This document shows, one piece after another, positions 36,520 through 48,247 of a DNA stretch of 64,000 bases. Origin of the DNA: Ceriagrion tenellum. Taxonomy: Eukaryota; Arthropoda; Insecta; Odonata; Coenagrionidae. Made by a program: the position numbers and the translations under genes. The notes beneath the pieces were generated by a model. The model had not been told where the DNA came from, searched no databases, and saw only the letters and a program-made list of their open reading frames with translations. The number at the start of each line of letters is the position of its first letter. The first letter of the stretch is position 1. The stretch is from assembly GCA_963169105.1 (NCBI GenBank), contig OY720641.1:77017496-77081495 (forward strand). Reading direction: 5' to 3'.

Positions 36520-37750
36520 TTTGTAGGATTCACGAGGAAAGAGTGTTGTCAAAGGATTTAATTTTAATTTCTTTGAAATTTATCCAAAGAAATAATGAGA
36601 ATGCGAGGGGCATTTGCAATTAATTTAATTCTACATGCTGATGTAGGTATACTTAGAATTGTTAATAAAGGTGAGAGACTAGAGGGAATAATTACTTAGG
36701 CAGTGACCAGTTTAGGTTCAGGAATGCAGCTTCACTCACAATTGCAGTGAAGAAAACATGTACAGAATGAAACCTAGAGTGTAATCTGGATATTTTAGCT
36801 TGTTTTTTTGATATCAGAAAGGCATCTGGCTGAGCAAATTGGAAAAACTAATGAAGACAATGATGAAATTAGGAGTTGATTGGCAAGATAGGCGACTCAC
36901 CCTTTACTTATTTACAGTTCAGAGGGCACAGGTGAGGGTGGTTAATGGAGAATCAGGGTGGGCAGTTCTAGGTCAAGATGTGTGGCAAGGCTGCTTGTTG
37001 TCACCTGTGATTTTTGACATTTATGCAGAGGAAATAGTAAGAGAGGTATGGAAAGAGCTAGATGAGGGAATAAAAGGTGGAGAACAGCTGATTAGGTTAT
37101 GGATATTCAGGTGTTCAGTGCAGGGAATACTGGTTGAAGATAAGTCGTGAGAAAACGAAAGTAATGAGATTTGCTTAAATGAAGAAAGCATGACTGATCA
37201 TAAAAAGTTGTTAGCCTAAAGTGGAGCAGTTAAGTTAGTATGGTGAAGAGAAATGGATAGTAGCAAAGACATTGGATAGATTTGTGCTTGTGAAAGAAAA
37301 GTTCAGCAACTGGAGGAAGCTGATAATGGGGCCTTGCCTGAGGATCTAAAGGAAAGGTTGGCTAAGGCTTAAAAAAATGGAGTGTGTCATTTTATTACAA
37401 AGAAACATGGTCATAGGGCTGGAATAGGATACTTACATTTGAGATGAGGCTGCAAAGGAGAATGGTGAACGTGCAATGACTGGAGAAGAAGACAAGTGAA
37501 GGTGTGTTTGGTATAGTTGGTGAGCAGAAGAAACTTTCAGGAGATTTCAGATGTGGTGATGATGTGCGTGAGAAGTGGTTGGAAAAGGTGATGAGAGATG
37601 AAAGGATGCTGAAGACCATTGACTGAGGGGACGATGTTGGGTAAGTGGGAAAAGTAGAGAAGGAAAATAGGCTAAATAAATGGGATGAAGGGAGGGTAGG
37701 ATGGGTATGCTGAGATGTAGAAAGAAATTGTAAGATATTAGGCACCTCCA
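36520..37750 (+). mobile_element. LINE reverse-transcriptase fragment (plus)
   Basis: The frame at 36839-37150 reads KLMKTMMKLGVDWQDRRLTL, then VWQGCLLSPVIFDIYAEEIV and EVWKELDEGIKGGEQL. This is reverse-transcriptase motif 4 (R.G..QGCPLSP.LFN.Y.E) with its flanks. Upstream, in other frames, a decayed segment has LHADVGILRIVNKGERLEG, comparable to the ..SH..KI..RI...R.E block. Downstream REKTKVMRFA and the 37430-37700 block continue the C-terminal part. The usual FADD catalytic motif is not readable. It is broken by stops and frameshifts. Confidence 0.78.
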
Positions 37751-38683
37751 CCAGTTAAAAATCTGTAGAATTATTAATTTCTTCCATTTAAATGTAACTT
37801 AACATGTTGAGTACTCCTTTGGTGACAATAGAAGGAGGCATGAGGGTATATTGTTAAAAATTTTCAATGAATGAACTTCTTTAATAATTTTCTGAGGAGA
37901 TCTTGGTGTAACCAAAGTGGATACCGACGCATTTTCATGTGTGAACTGTGTGTATATTGTTCATCTTAATGTAGTTATGAATGGGTGTGGAACAGAAGTA
38001 ATAAATGTTTTGACTGTGCTACCCTACCGTAATCTGGTTGACATGTTTGACTCTTGTCTTGTTTTGCTCTTATCTGAACCAATGTGAGCATAATCTGTGA
38101 TACACCAAATTAGCATATTTTATTTGATAGCTGGGAAAAACATCAGTGCTGTGTGCCATGGGTTTCAAATTCTCTCTGAACCAACCAATGTCATATTATG
38201 AGGATTAGTTTTTCATTCCTTATCACCATTTACATTTGTTTAAGATTGACTTGTCTTTCCTAGTTTAAATATCTATTGAAAAATGTTGGTCATGAGTGCT
38301 GTTTATGACAATAGATCATGCTGGTTTCTTTTAATAATGAATTTTTTAGGCATTTTTGTGATGCTTAAAATGAATTCTGCTTCTGAGACTAAAACTTGAT
38401 GAAATGGTATATTATAGCGAGAATTATAGTACTTTTCCTATAGGGCTTTGTGATGAATTTGATTTTCTATCAGATATATATTCATCACCTCTTTATCAGC
38501 AATTTACTCTGCCTGATCATTTTCCAACTCTTAAACAAATCATGGAGATCTCAAAACTTTAAATTTCAAAAAGCATTCAGGGTGTGTATGGCTCATGTCA
38601 GGATTGGTTATTCTATTGATGTATTCTTTAATTTTATGCTGCAATTTTCCTGGTCTAAATTTTTTGTATCAATTTTTCCACAG

Positions 38684-38824
38684 GGCGTTGTGTATCAACT
38701 TGATGTAGCCTTGGAGAGTGTAGACACTCAACGTAGTGGCCTTATTTTCATCTATGACATGACTGATTCTAAGTACTCCAATTTTGACTATGACCTAAGT
38801 CAAAAAATACTCACCCTCCTAAAG
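38684..38824 (+). CDS. PTPN9: PTPN9 homologue, third visible coding exon (CRAL-TRIO core)
   Basis: Forty-seven codons lie between a pyrimidine tract ending ttccacag and the donor AAG|gtaaga. The exon reads GVVYQLDVALESVDTQRSG, then LIFIYDMTDSKYSNFDYDL, and ends LSQKILTLLK. This is the part of the CRAL-TRIO lipid-binding fold in which PTPN9 has ...ETQRNGLVFIYDM....Y.NF..DL..K.L.LLK. Both borders are phase 0. The next expected block (a family segment near ..P..LK.V.IV.AP.WF) was looked for by eye to 64000 and not seen, nor was the phosphatase signature HCSAG.GRTG. The following intron is therefore at least 25 kb unless a short exon was missed. Confidence 0.9.
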
Positions 38825-39269
38825 GTAAGAGTCTACATTACATGTTTTTTTTCAGGACTAATTTCGATTTCAGAACTGGTCAATTGTTTTCTTAATTTTT
38901 CTGCATGTACTTTAAGGATATGTTTATGTGATAGTTAAATGTTCCTACCACAAAATGTAATGGAGAATCACGAATTTTTTTGTGTTCTCAATTGACAAGA
39001 ATTGCTCTTGACAAAGCTGCATGGAAATGACGAGAAATAGATTTAATGTGGGGTGTGTTATTGTATCTAACAAAAAATGTTATCTCATGAAATGTGATGA
39101 GAGAAAATGAGATTAGAGGGTAGGTGTTTGAGATGAATGAGATTAATAGAATAGGTTCAGGAAAAGAAGACAATTGATGAAGTTCTTGGCATAATAAAAC
39201 TGAAAAGAAAGTTGTTGGTATAGGCTGACCAGATGGATAAAATATGCGATTGTAACTGAGAGACTTTTA
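38825..39269. other. Start of the next PTPN9 intron; nothing recognised
   Basis: Follows the donor gtaaga. No exon or named repeat was recognised before the SINE-like sequence at 39270. Confidence 0.5.
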
Positions 39270-39515
39270 AAGATAGATTTGTTGTAATGGCTCTTGGTTT
39301 GGGGGCTTGCATTCGAATCCCAGCAGATTTTTTGGGTGAAAAACAGATCTCTACTTGGTGCCAGGTGGAGAGCCATTCAGGACTCCATCCATCCAAGGGG
39401 GCAGTTCAACTGTGGTCTCTTTGTTGCTTCTCATTTAAGAGCTGGGTGTAAGCTGAGTAATTTAATTCGAGCATAGGGTTTCTCTTAATTTATTTTTATT
39501 CATTCCCCCTACAAT
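39270..39515 (+). mobile_element. SINE-like repeat, family S1 copy 1
   Basis: A tRNA-like head with ATTCGAATCCCAGC (box B) is followed by a body shared with 63655-63905: AGATTTTTTGGGTGAAAAAC, TCTACTTGG, GGAG..ATT, ACTCCAT, ATCCAA and GGGTTTCTCT before ATTCCCC. About 250 bp. It is likely a tRNA-derived SINE. Confidence 0.65.
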
Positions 39516-40184
39516 CCTACCAGTGCCAACAGACCCATCATAAAGTCTCCATATAAGCCAAGATATGAAGAAAGTGGAGAAAGGGGAAATGAAAATATTT
39601 ACTAGGCGGAAATGGATATACTTTGAGCTGAATTGATAACTTGTGTGAAGAAATAGGCTTGTAAGCGAATATTTTAGGGTCGTTTGTTAGCCTGTTAATT
39701 ATTAATTCTTAATAATGAATCACCATTGAGTGGTCAGCATCTGGGGTTCCCTAGAGAAAATGTGAGCGTTTTCTGAGCATTTAGGAACTCACCACGGAGG
39801 TGTTCATGAATTGCGAAGAACGCGCTAAGAACACCATCCCAGTGTGCTCTCGAGCTGAACGCCTTGGAGTGTTCTCAAACGCACTACAGAGAGTTTAGCC
39901 ACGTTCTCGAGTGTGAGTCACAATCTTCAGCGTTTCAGACCGTTTACGTGCATTTCAGAACATCCTGTCTAGGGTGTTGAGAACGTTCTTCAACATAATG
40001 TAACATGCTAGTGTGTGTTTTGCATCGATCTGAACGTTAGGCACTCATCTTGGGATTTGGGAATTTGTCATAATAAAATTATAATTTGTAAAAAAATTTT
40101 GTGTCTCTAAAGACCATTGAAGTTATTACTTAATGTCTTCGTGTAATGGTGAACATTGATATTAAATAAATTTTTACTGGCCTG

Positions 40185-40255
40185 GGGAATTGAGCCTACG
40201 ACCTTTCACTCATTAAACCTACACTCTACCACTACGCCATTTCAAATCTGGAATG
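40185..40255 (-). mobile_element. tRNA-like fragment (minus)
   Basis: On the minus strand TGGCGTAGTGGTAGAGTG (a clean box A) is followed by AGGCTCAATTCCCC (box-B-like). The ends do not form an acceptor stem. It is a SINE head or tRNA pseudogene inside the TIR element. Confidence 0.5.
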
Positions 40256-40914
40256 AATATGTGCATTTTACGCTTTTTAAAGAATGTAGTCGCTTCGTTA
40301 GATATGGCTCTGCTCTCAGTACGTGATTTCAACATAACTGACGTTCATTACCTAAGGCTGATGATTTTTAAGCTTCGTATCTGACGGCAGGGACGCTTAT
40401 ACGGCTTTTCTTTGTAACACATTATTATTGGCGTTCTAATATACGTTATTTCGAAGTAGAATTGAGAAAGAAATAAGATTACACCAATTATAATGCCGCG
40501 TTAGGCCACACTATGGATGCTATTATTAATTTTTTATTGGTATTGAATATGCATTCGGGAAACTAGACACGCGGTATACACGGCTCGCAAGCGACGGATT
40601 TTTGCACTGTGTGGGTTGGCACAAAGAAATAGAAGGTATGCATTTATTCCCTTGAAGACTACCGGAAAGAAAACGGCTGTGTTTTCAATAAATGCACAGA
40701 TGAAGATGAACCGCTCAAAGATATCCATTAGATGACTATTGCATATTAATGTTTGATGATTGGGTGGGCTTTGTTATTTCTCAGAAGCTTATTCTCACAA
40801 TGGATTTGTTAGTGGAGTTGTAGTTATTCTCTAATGGATTTGCAATCAAAATGGTAATACTGCATCATGGCTTTTGGAGCGTTCTAACATGTTTCAAAAC
40901 ATTCTCGGCAGCGC

Positions 40915-41195
40915 TCATCCGCGTTCCATAACAGCTCAGTCGGACAGCGTTCTCGAGTGTTCCAGAACAGAAATGCAAACACTCTCAGTAGGCGTTTTCT
41001 CGGGCATTCATCTGCGTTCCAAAATAGCCGAGTCAGATAGCATTCTCGAGTGTTCCAGAACAGAAATGCAAACACTCTCAGTACGCGTTTTCTCGGGCGT
41101 TCATCTGCGTTCCAAAACAGCCGAGTCAGATAGTGTTCTTGAGTGTTCCAGAACAGAAAGGCAAACACTCTCAGAAGGCGTTCTCCGAGCGTTTC
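40915..41195. repeat. 93-bp tandem repeat, three units
   Basis: Units repeat with a period of 93 bp. Each contains GTTCCA.AACAGC..AGTC, GTTCTCGAGTGTTCCAGAAC, AAACACTCTCAG and CGTTTTCTCGGGC. Because 93 is a multiple of three, a repetitive frame stays open on both strands; this is a consequence of the repeat and not evidence of a protein. Confidence 0.9.
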
Positions 41196-41373
41196 TGACC
41201 TAGGTCGTCGGAACAGTGTTTACGAACGCATGAGAACAGTGAGGGAAACACAGATGAACGTGGATGAACACCGACAAACGCTATGAAAACGCCAAAGAAC
41301 GCACAGGAACGTTGAAAGAACACCTGTAAACGCACTCCAGCAGCGTTCTCAGCCTCCTTCATTTTCGCCAGGG

Positions 41374-41997
41374 TTGTCCAAATTCTAGGATTTTTAAAAC
41401 CTCCTGCTTCCCGGATTGTGGCTTTTTCTTTCCACAATGTGTCCCATTACTGATTAATAAAATAATCTCCTCATTATTATAGTTGCCTGCAGGATGCACA
41501 ATACATGTATTGTTGTTTTCAAAGTACTTGATACTTAAATTACAGAATATGTAAGTATACTTTACCTTTTGTATGTTTAACGATTGTTATGTATATACAT
41601 CGTGATAAATGATAGTGAAGCCACAATTGTAATAGACCTCGATAGACGTAGTTAAGTTTTAATCCATATGTGTAATTGATGCTGTTCATACCTGCGTGAT
41701 TAAGTCTTGTTACTTCATTTACGTCGGGGAATTTCAAATATTCGTTCGGTCACTTTTCTCTATTTCTTTTGGATTGTACCCGCTCTGTTTCCTCTTCTTG
41801 ATTGCTTCGATGTCTCAAGTTTGAAGGCCAGTTTTGCATCGTGCACGTTTCTTTGAGCGCGTTGACTTCGTCGGCATATTTCATTAAACGGTTTCTTTTA
41901 CGTTTCCTTTGAGATATTTTGTGCCATTTAGTGGTTCCTTTTGTTTCGTGGACGTTCTGTTTCTATTTCAACTGTTGACGGCTCTACTTGGTGGATT
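41374..41997. other. No recognised feature
   Basis: AT-rich, nothing recognised. A copy of ACGTTCTGTTTCT at 41952 recurs at the right end of the neighbouring palindrome (42472). Confidence 0.5.
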
Positions 41998-42481
41998 AAC
42001 AGAACGTGGGAGAATTTAAAAACACTTAGTAATATTCCACAAAGATTTATTTTCCCAACCGGTTTCAACGCTGACGCGTCATTATCAAGGGTACAATTCT
42101 CAAAGTTCTTAGGAGGTGCGCCACATATATATCCAATTCTCAAGGGGGGGGGAGGCGAGGTTAAGTAAAGAGGGAGGGGGGACGGGGGATGGATAGGGAG
42201 GGAGGGTGAGGGTATTGCGAAGAAGCAACCATCTTCCCTCACCTTGACGGTTGCTTCTTCGCAATACCCTCACCCTCCCTCCCTATCCATCCTACGTCCC
42301 CCCCCTCTTTACTTAACCTCGCCTCCCCCCCCCCCTTGAGAATTGGATATATATGTGGCGCACCTCCTAAGAACTTTGAGAATTGTACCCTTGATAATGA
42401 CGCGTCAGCGTTGAAACCGGTTGGGAAAATAAATCTTTGTGGAATATTACTAAGTGTTTTTAAATTCTCCCACGTTCTGTT
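41998..42481. mobile_element. 484-bp nearly perfect palindrome
   Basis: The left arm 41998-42230 and right arm 42249-42481 are 233 bp each, separated by an 18-nt centre. Mismatches are few and mostly in G/C-run lengths. Arms start AACAGAACGTGGGAGAAT and contain AACCGGTTTCAACGCTGACG, TCATTATCAAGG and a G-rich tract. It is consistent with a very young foldback MITE or an inverted duplication. Mirror-image open frames here are not genes. Confidence 0.92.
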
Positions 42482-43587
42482 TCTGCTTCCTGTACTTTTT
42501 CCTGTGCTTTCTCCTCAATTCTACCCAACGTTACGTCTCATTTTGCGTTGTTTTTCCCCTCGTTAACCCTTCGTTCTCCACGGCATGTACGGCGCGCTTA
42601 CGCGTCCTTCGGTATTATTTTCAATTGCGTGTCCAGGATTTTATATTATACTTTCCAGTTGTCTATCCTTCACCGATGGCAGGCTTGCATTATTTTTAAA
42701 AGTTATTTATTTGTGAAGGTGTCGCTCTTAAACGCGTACAGGACCAAAATAAAAGTGACAAACACATTTTTTTTGTGGAGATATTTCTTGTTTAAAGTTA
42801 GTGGTACTCTGCAGAACTAAATCACTGCATAAACAGCCATGGAATTCCTATTGCTGGCGGAATGCTGACGCGTTTTCCTGTGACTTTCAGCCGTTGTTGT
42901 CACAATAGATGAAAATAATCGTTTTCATTTCCCTTTTTGAACTTCGCGAACCGATATGATTTCGTCGTTCTTGTCAGAATATACGTTTACCAGAGATGCT
43001 ATGCCGTGAAGTGATGTCATGAAATTGATATGCCCTCTTGGATCACGTGGCTTTACAAATTTTACGCCCTTATATAAGATCTATCGTTAATGCCTGAATT
43101 AGACGGATTCCTACACATATGGATTGTATTTGTGTTTTGATGGTAACTTTCCAACATGTAATTTAATTATATATTGGGAAGAAATTGTATGCATGTTGCC
43201 ATTTGTTATAAAAGCCCGTAGATCATTCGCTCAAGGGCTCGAGGGAAGGTCCTCGTGGAACGCTCAATGGAACCAACTTGCCTGCTGCGACTTCCCTTTC
43301 CTCCCGGGATCGTTCGGGTCATCCCGTTCCTGCCGGCAGGGACGTAATTGATGAGATTGTTGACCTTTATATGTAGAGTAGAGCCGGAGTGCAGTCTGCT
43401 GCCGCAAGCGATGCCCACACTTTTCTGGCATCGTTACTCATGCAAGCGACTGAGCGTTACGGCCTCTCGTTATTCCATTTACTCCACCCACGCTTCTCCG
43501 AAGTCGGCGAAAGTGGAGGACGAAGTCAAATATTTACCAAAATGTAACCACATTCTGCTTCCGTATTTCATCTCATTATAGACGCGT
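42482..43587. other. No recognised feature
   Basis: No gene recognised. A GC-richer piece at 43200-43440 has an open frame on the minus strand without known domain. Confidence 0.45.
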
Positions 43588-43665
43588 CCAAAGGTGGTTG
43601 GAGCACGAATCGTGAGGCGTTGAGCGCACATTTTAATACCTTTTTACGTAAATCGAAATAAATTG
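43588..43665 (+). repeat. Short dispersed repeat, shared with 57344-57400
   Basis: GGTGGTTGGAGCACGAATCG and the following ATTTTAATACCTTTTTACG recur at 57344 as GGTGGTTGAAGCGCGAATCG and ATTTTAATAGCTTTTCGAG. At 57344 it directly follows a LINE 3' coding fragment, so it may be LINE 3' untranslated sequence. Confidence 0.55.
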
Positions 43666-43762
43666 TCTTATTAAGAAGGGGGGGAGGATGTCTGGAAACA
43701 ATTTACGTAAGATTTTTGTCCGTTTTGAAACATTGTATCGTTTCCTAATAACCTGTGATTGT

Positions 43763-44525
43763 TCACAACCTCATCAGCTGTGGTACTGTTTCGCTCTTGA
43801 TGTTAATGAATGTGGTACTCCTACACTTCTTAATTATACGATATCCAGTGCTCAAAGCTGATTGGTTGACTGAAGCCTTCCACCCTTCCCTGTCTAATGC
43901 TAGTTCCTTCAACTCCTGGTATCTCTTCCTATGTGCTCTCTTCTTTATTTGGTCGATGAACTTATTCCTTGTTCTTCCTCTGGGGACTTTTCCCTTTGTT
44001 TTACCTTCCATTGTGTTCAGTTGTGTCCCAGGGTGTCCCCATTGTCCCAAATCATTGTGTCTCAAGGTGTGTCCAGTCCATCTTGTTCTTCTTTTCTGTA
44101 TGGTGTTCCATGTGGTCCTTTCCTCTTCTACTCTTCTGTACACTTCATCGTTTCTAATTTTGTCCGTCCGTTTTATCTTCAGCATTATCCTCCAGCTCCA
44201 GGTTTTGAAGGCTTCTATTCTTTTCTGGTCAGCTTTTCCAATGGTCCATGCTTCCGATCCATAGAGTGCTACGCCCCACACGCATGTTTTTAACATAGTG
44301 TTTCCTGGTTTGTAGTCCTATCTTCTTTGAGTACAGAAGTTGTGTCTTTCCCATGAACGCCTTCTTAGCTTTGGCTATTCTCCGCTTGATGTCCGTTGTA
44401 CTTCTTCCGTCCCACGTGATGGTACTTCCGAGATTGGTGAAGGAATCCACTTGCTCTAATTTCTCTCCTCTCTGGGTGACTTCTGCATTCTGATTCTCTC
44501 TTCGGCATACTAGGGTTTTGGTCTT
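43763..44525 (-). mobile_element. LINE fragment, C-terminal region of reverse-transcriptase protein (minus)
   Basis: The frame read from 44296 down gives VWGVALYGSEAWTIGKADQK, then RRTRWTGHTLRHNDLGQW, VPRGRTR and YQELKELALDREGWK. The piece 44450-44229 in another frame gives EQVDSFTNLGSTITWDG and RIAKAKKAF. Together they match the C-terminal part of endonuclease/reverse-transcriptase LINE proteins (F.YLGS.I..DG, LYGSE.W, R...RW.GH.LR). One frameshift lies near 44290. The 5' part is missing. Confidence 0.82.
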
Positions 44526-47500
44526 ATATTTATTTGTGTTACATATTGTATTTTGTATGTATTACTTTGCTTTTTGGTCACATATTTACAGGGTCGCATT
44601 TTTTATGCATTCATGTTATAGGTAATTGCTGTTAATGCAATGCCTTGAGGTTGGCGCACCAGACGGTAATTATGTTTCTCTTTCATAATTGCGCATTTTA
44701 TCCTAGACAGCTGCGGCGCGGGACCTAGGGTAAGAAAATGGATTCGGAGAATCAGCTGTGGCGTTTTATTTTTTCTCAGAGATGGTGGTACGATGTGTAT
44801 TTTGTTCGAATATCGGTTCCGAATCTTCTTTATAAAGTAACCAGTTGTAAAAAATGCATCCCCTGTGATTGTGTGCTTCCTTTACTCGAATATAGACCGC
44901 AGGAGTGTGTCAAATATTTTTGTCGTTAGGTATTCTAGGGCCTGAGTGAACTCATTAGTACACCCGAGCTAATACAGGGGCGATTTCCTGATTACTTCCG
45001 TTTAATTTGGTTCCCTGCGTAAATTTAGCGCATTCTTTTGAATGAGCGAATTCCTAGAACTTTGCAATGGTGTGAGTTTTCTTCCCGAGAATCCTGATAA
45101 ACATCCAAGTTTTTTTCAGTTATCTGCTTACTATTGAGTGGGTGCAGAGGATGTTAAGGCAATTGTGTGATCATAGAAGAATATTGGATACCAGATAGTT
45201 TAAATGAGGTCTAAAATGGAAAACATGCGTCCAATGATGGCGTTGATATTCATCGAAACTTCCCCTTGAAGCAAAGTCGCCTATGTAAGGATCAATTACC
45301 CAAGTATCAATGCTCATGTATTTGTCCCTCTGCTCTCGTAGATATTTGTTCCACTTCTTGAGTATTCGAGTACACACACGAGTAGAAAGGTATTAAAACT
45401 TTTGACAGTGTAGGTCAGGTATTCATACGGAGCCAGTGAAAAAACAATTATAGAAGGAAGTGGTGTGTGAATTATTCCCCCTCATTGGATTGCGAAGGTG
45501 ACTGATGGATGATGCTGAAATGTTTGCTGGATTATTTAGGTCTGTATTGCTTAATTAATAGAAGAGGTGTATTTGGGTGTTATTTGAGTGGACTGTGGTG
45601 TGGAGTTGGAAAACGATGAAACGCTCAGTATAGTCCTTTGAGACGAAGGAGGATGATCCACGGGTGATAGGGGAAGTGAGGAAGTAGCAAGAGTGAATTC
45701 TGATGAGGCATGATACGTGGATGGAGGACATAATCAAGGATTGGAATAATGATGAGCCATTTGAGATGGGAGATTGTTCTTTTAGAGGAAAAGAAGAGGC
45801 GCTTTAGATGGAATTAAGAGGGGTATGCCGAGAGGAAGAATGAATAAAATGTCAAACCTCAGGTATTCGTTGAAGGAAGAACTTTTTTAGAATTATTGTC
45901 CTTCTGGCCCGTATGAACCTATCTGTTATTGGTGGAACACAGAAAATTATGGCCATAAGGGTGCCATTTATTTACCAACGTAGGTCCGTACGTTATCCCT
46001 TACCAATGGAAAAAATTGAATCACATCTCAGAGTATATGAGAGGAAATATGTATTCAAAATAACCCTTCAATACAGCTCTTCAAATTCACCTCAAATTCG
46101 AAGTAGTTCTTAAAGAAACATGGGGTTTTCAATTTTGTAGGAAATTCACATTTAGGTGCTGTCATATTGCAGCTACTGTTCCTTGGGTGCTGTAGCTTCT
46201 TATCTTACTTCCTCTAAGATTCTTGAACAAAGATGCACATAATTGAGTCGCTACTTCTTCCTCGCGCCTTGTGAAGTGCCCGCTTTACCGCCTTAGTCCG
46301 AAGAGTCCTGTCGAAAAATTGTTTTAGTGAGAAAATTTTCGTTAATGCTGGTTCGTATTCTATAGGCTGAATGGAAAGTTAAAGTTACCAAGTTTTCTGG
46401 TGGACGGTGGCTTAATAATTATTTATTAGCCTGTGAATGAACGATGTTTTTATAAAAATTGCGCGACCTTCATAAGCTTACTCAATTATGACTGTCAACA
46501 TAATTTATTATACACCCGTTTTTAATAGCTATGGACGGGGTTGTTTTAGTAAAATTGTTTCTTCATTATTTTATTATAGACACTGAGGATATACGATGAA
46601 GAGCTGCCTATGAGCACAATATCCTAATAAATTTAATACAAAACTACTTTCATAATGAAATTTTCAATAATCACGTGCAAAACATTAGTTAAATTTATTT
46701 GTTAACAGAAAGAGCCCTTATATTTATTAAATATTTTATTAAAAGTGAGTTCGAATGGAGTTTCATGACAATATGTCCATAATTTCGATAGTATAAAGAT
46801 AGATCGTATTTCGATCGATTCGATAGTATTGGAAAGTATCGATCGATTGGATAGTAATACTTTTTAAAAGCCGTCTGGAAAAAAGTTGTGAGTACATCAA
46901 TGAAATGAAACTTGATACTGTCGGCTGAAACTGTGCCAGCAGTGGTCAGCACCAATTTCTTTTTCACTTATTCCATGACATGCTGTTCCGCTACATGTCT
47001 TCTAACGTAGTTGTAGTCCCCTGTTGTCATAAATTTTTGTGGGGCAAAAGCGACTGGGCTCTGCACGCGCCGTTATTTGTGACATCACCGATTCGTATCT
47101 TCTCCGTATCTCTTCTCGGATGGCTTTGAGCAGCCCATGCGTAGTTTTTAAAGGGTGTGTGTGGGGGCTGATTGCGAGGGTGTTTGTATGAGAGGGAAAC
47201 AGAGAGTACAGCCAGGGGAGGAATATTTCCTGGAAGAGGCCGGCGGTGGTTTATGGAAGTGATCATTTGGGAGAGGGAGAGGACGCGGTAGAAATTTCGC
47301 CACGGCTCGGAAAAGACTACGCTCATGCATCGCTCCTCCGTGAGTCGATAAGGTTCATTCCGTTGTCGTTCCTGGAAGGACGGAAAAAGCTCATAAGGGA
47401 TTGGGGAGAGTAATAGAGGGAAGGGGGTGGGTTGAGGAGGGGTTGGTTGGAGGAAGAGAGAATGGAATCGGAGAGCAAACGAAACGCGATATTTTTCCAG

Positions 47501-48247
47501 GTCGCCATCATGCTTTTCCGGAAGGCTATGGTATTTATCCCACTTGAGTTCTCTTCTCCCATTAGGGCGGCTTTTGAAAGCTTCCCTCCCCCCTTGTGCC
47601 TGCCCTCCCACTACGATTTGCCGGGAAAAACAAGCGGCTGTATTTTGCTGGACCCAAATGTGGATGTCCATTCCCTGTAACATTCGCTCATGCGAGAGAG
47701 ATGATTCAATTTGTCGCTCAGTTCATTCGAAAGGCTAGTTTTCGTTCGTTTGTTTGCACGTGTACACATGTGCAAGTGGTTGCCATGACGACGTTTTCCC
47801 CCTTCTCCGCGGTAGACGCAAGATAAGTGACATGCATGTATGCGGTGCAGATAATGAGGTGTAGGTGATCATCCTTTTTATGCGCGATTGGACTTGCGTC
47901 ACGGATACTGTTATGGGTTTGATTTTTTTTTGGAGCGTTAATCTGGCAGAATGGGGAAGATAGACGCTTTCCTCCTTCCCCGACAAAAGATTCAGCTCAG
48001 TGGGTTTTCCAGAGCGTTTTTCGATTGCGCAGTGTTTGCAAAAGGGGGCGTAGTAAGTCCATCCTCCGGGACCGTAACAGAATTCTCGGAGAAACTAGGA
48101 AACACTTCAGAATTTTCTTTTATTTATGTAGCTAGATCTCAAACGTAGGGTAGGGTTAGTTTGCAATACTTTGCTCCATTTTTCTGCTTCTATTTCCAGG
48201 TTAGAATGCCCTCTTTTATTTGTGTCATTCAACACTCTCCTGAATAT
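44526..48247. other. No recognised gene
   Basis: The sequence 45560-45850 is purine-rich and has phrases like GIKRGMPRGR that faintly recall LINE C-termini, too weak to call. At 46790-46860 short words gatcgatt(c/g)gatagta recur. The GC-richer block 47030-48100 has a 218-codon open frame (minus, 47027-47683) with proline-rich, compositionally odd content and no known domain; it is not called a gene. GTTGCCATGACGAC at 47779 is one base from an X-box. Confidence 0.4.

Larger units (their letters stand above)
31658..38683 (+). other. PTPN9 intron between second and third visible exons
   Basis: The 7.0-kb intron has GT/AG borders. It carries a TTAA-flanked element (32457-33537), a foldback element (35164-36144) and a plus-strand LINE fragment (36520-37750). 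The stretch 33540-35160 is AT-rich and partly purine-rich; 34690-34900 could be an older LINE relic but no convincing motif was seen. The stretches 31658-32456 and 37750-38683 show nothing recognisable. Confidence 0.85.
39749..41373. mobile_element. TIR element with GAACG/CGTTC-rich ends
   Basis: The left end CCCTAGAGAAAATG and the right end CATTTTCGCCAGGG are inverted repeats with 12 of 14 positions equal. The first 250 bp and the last 500 bp are dense in cgttct and gaacg words on changing strands. The middle (about 40020-40870) is AT-rich and contains a tRNA-like fragment in antisense. No transposase was recognised and the target duplication is unclear. The superfamily is unknown. Confidence 0.6.

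Noticed and set aside
40915..41195. CRISPR-like array
   Set aside because: Units are contiguous 93-bp tandem repeats without unique spacers, in eukaryotic DNA.
40874..41203. Repetitive protein-like frame with ESDS.LECSRTE repeats
   Set aside because: The frame stays open because the DNA repeat unit is 93 bp (a multiple of 3); the opposite strand is also open. It is a tandem DNA repeat in a transposon, not a protein.
42336..42566. Two identical predicted peptides on opposite strands at 41928-42242 and 42336-42566
   Set aside because: They are mirror images created by the 484-bp palindrome.
47027..47683. 218-codon open frame on the minus strand
   Set aside because: Longest frame after the LINE, but rich in P, S, L and R, with overlapping open frames on both strands in a GC-richer block and no recognisable domain or splice context. 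Composition explains it.
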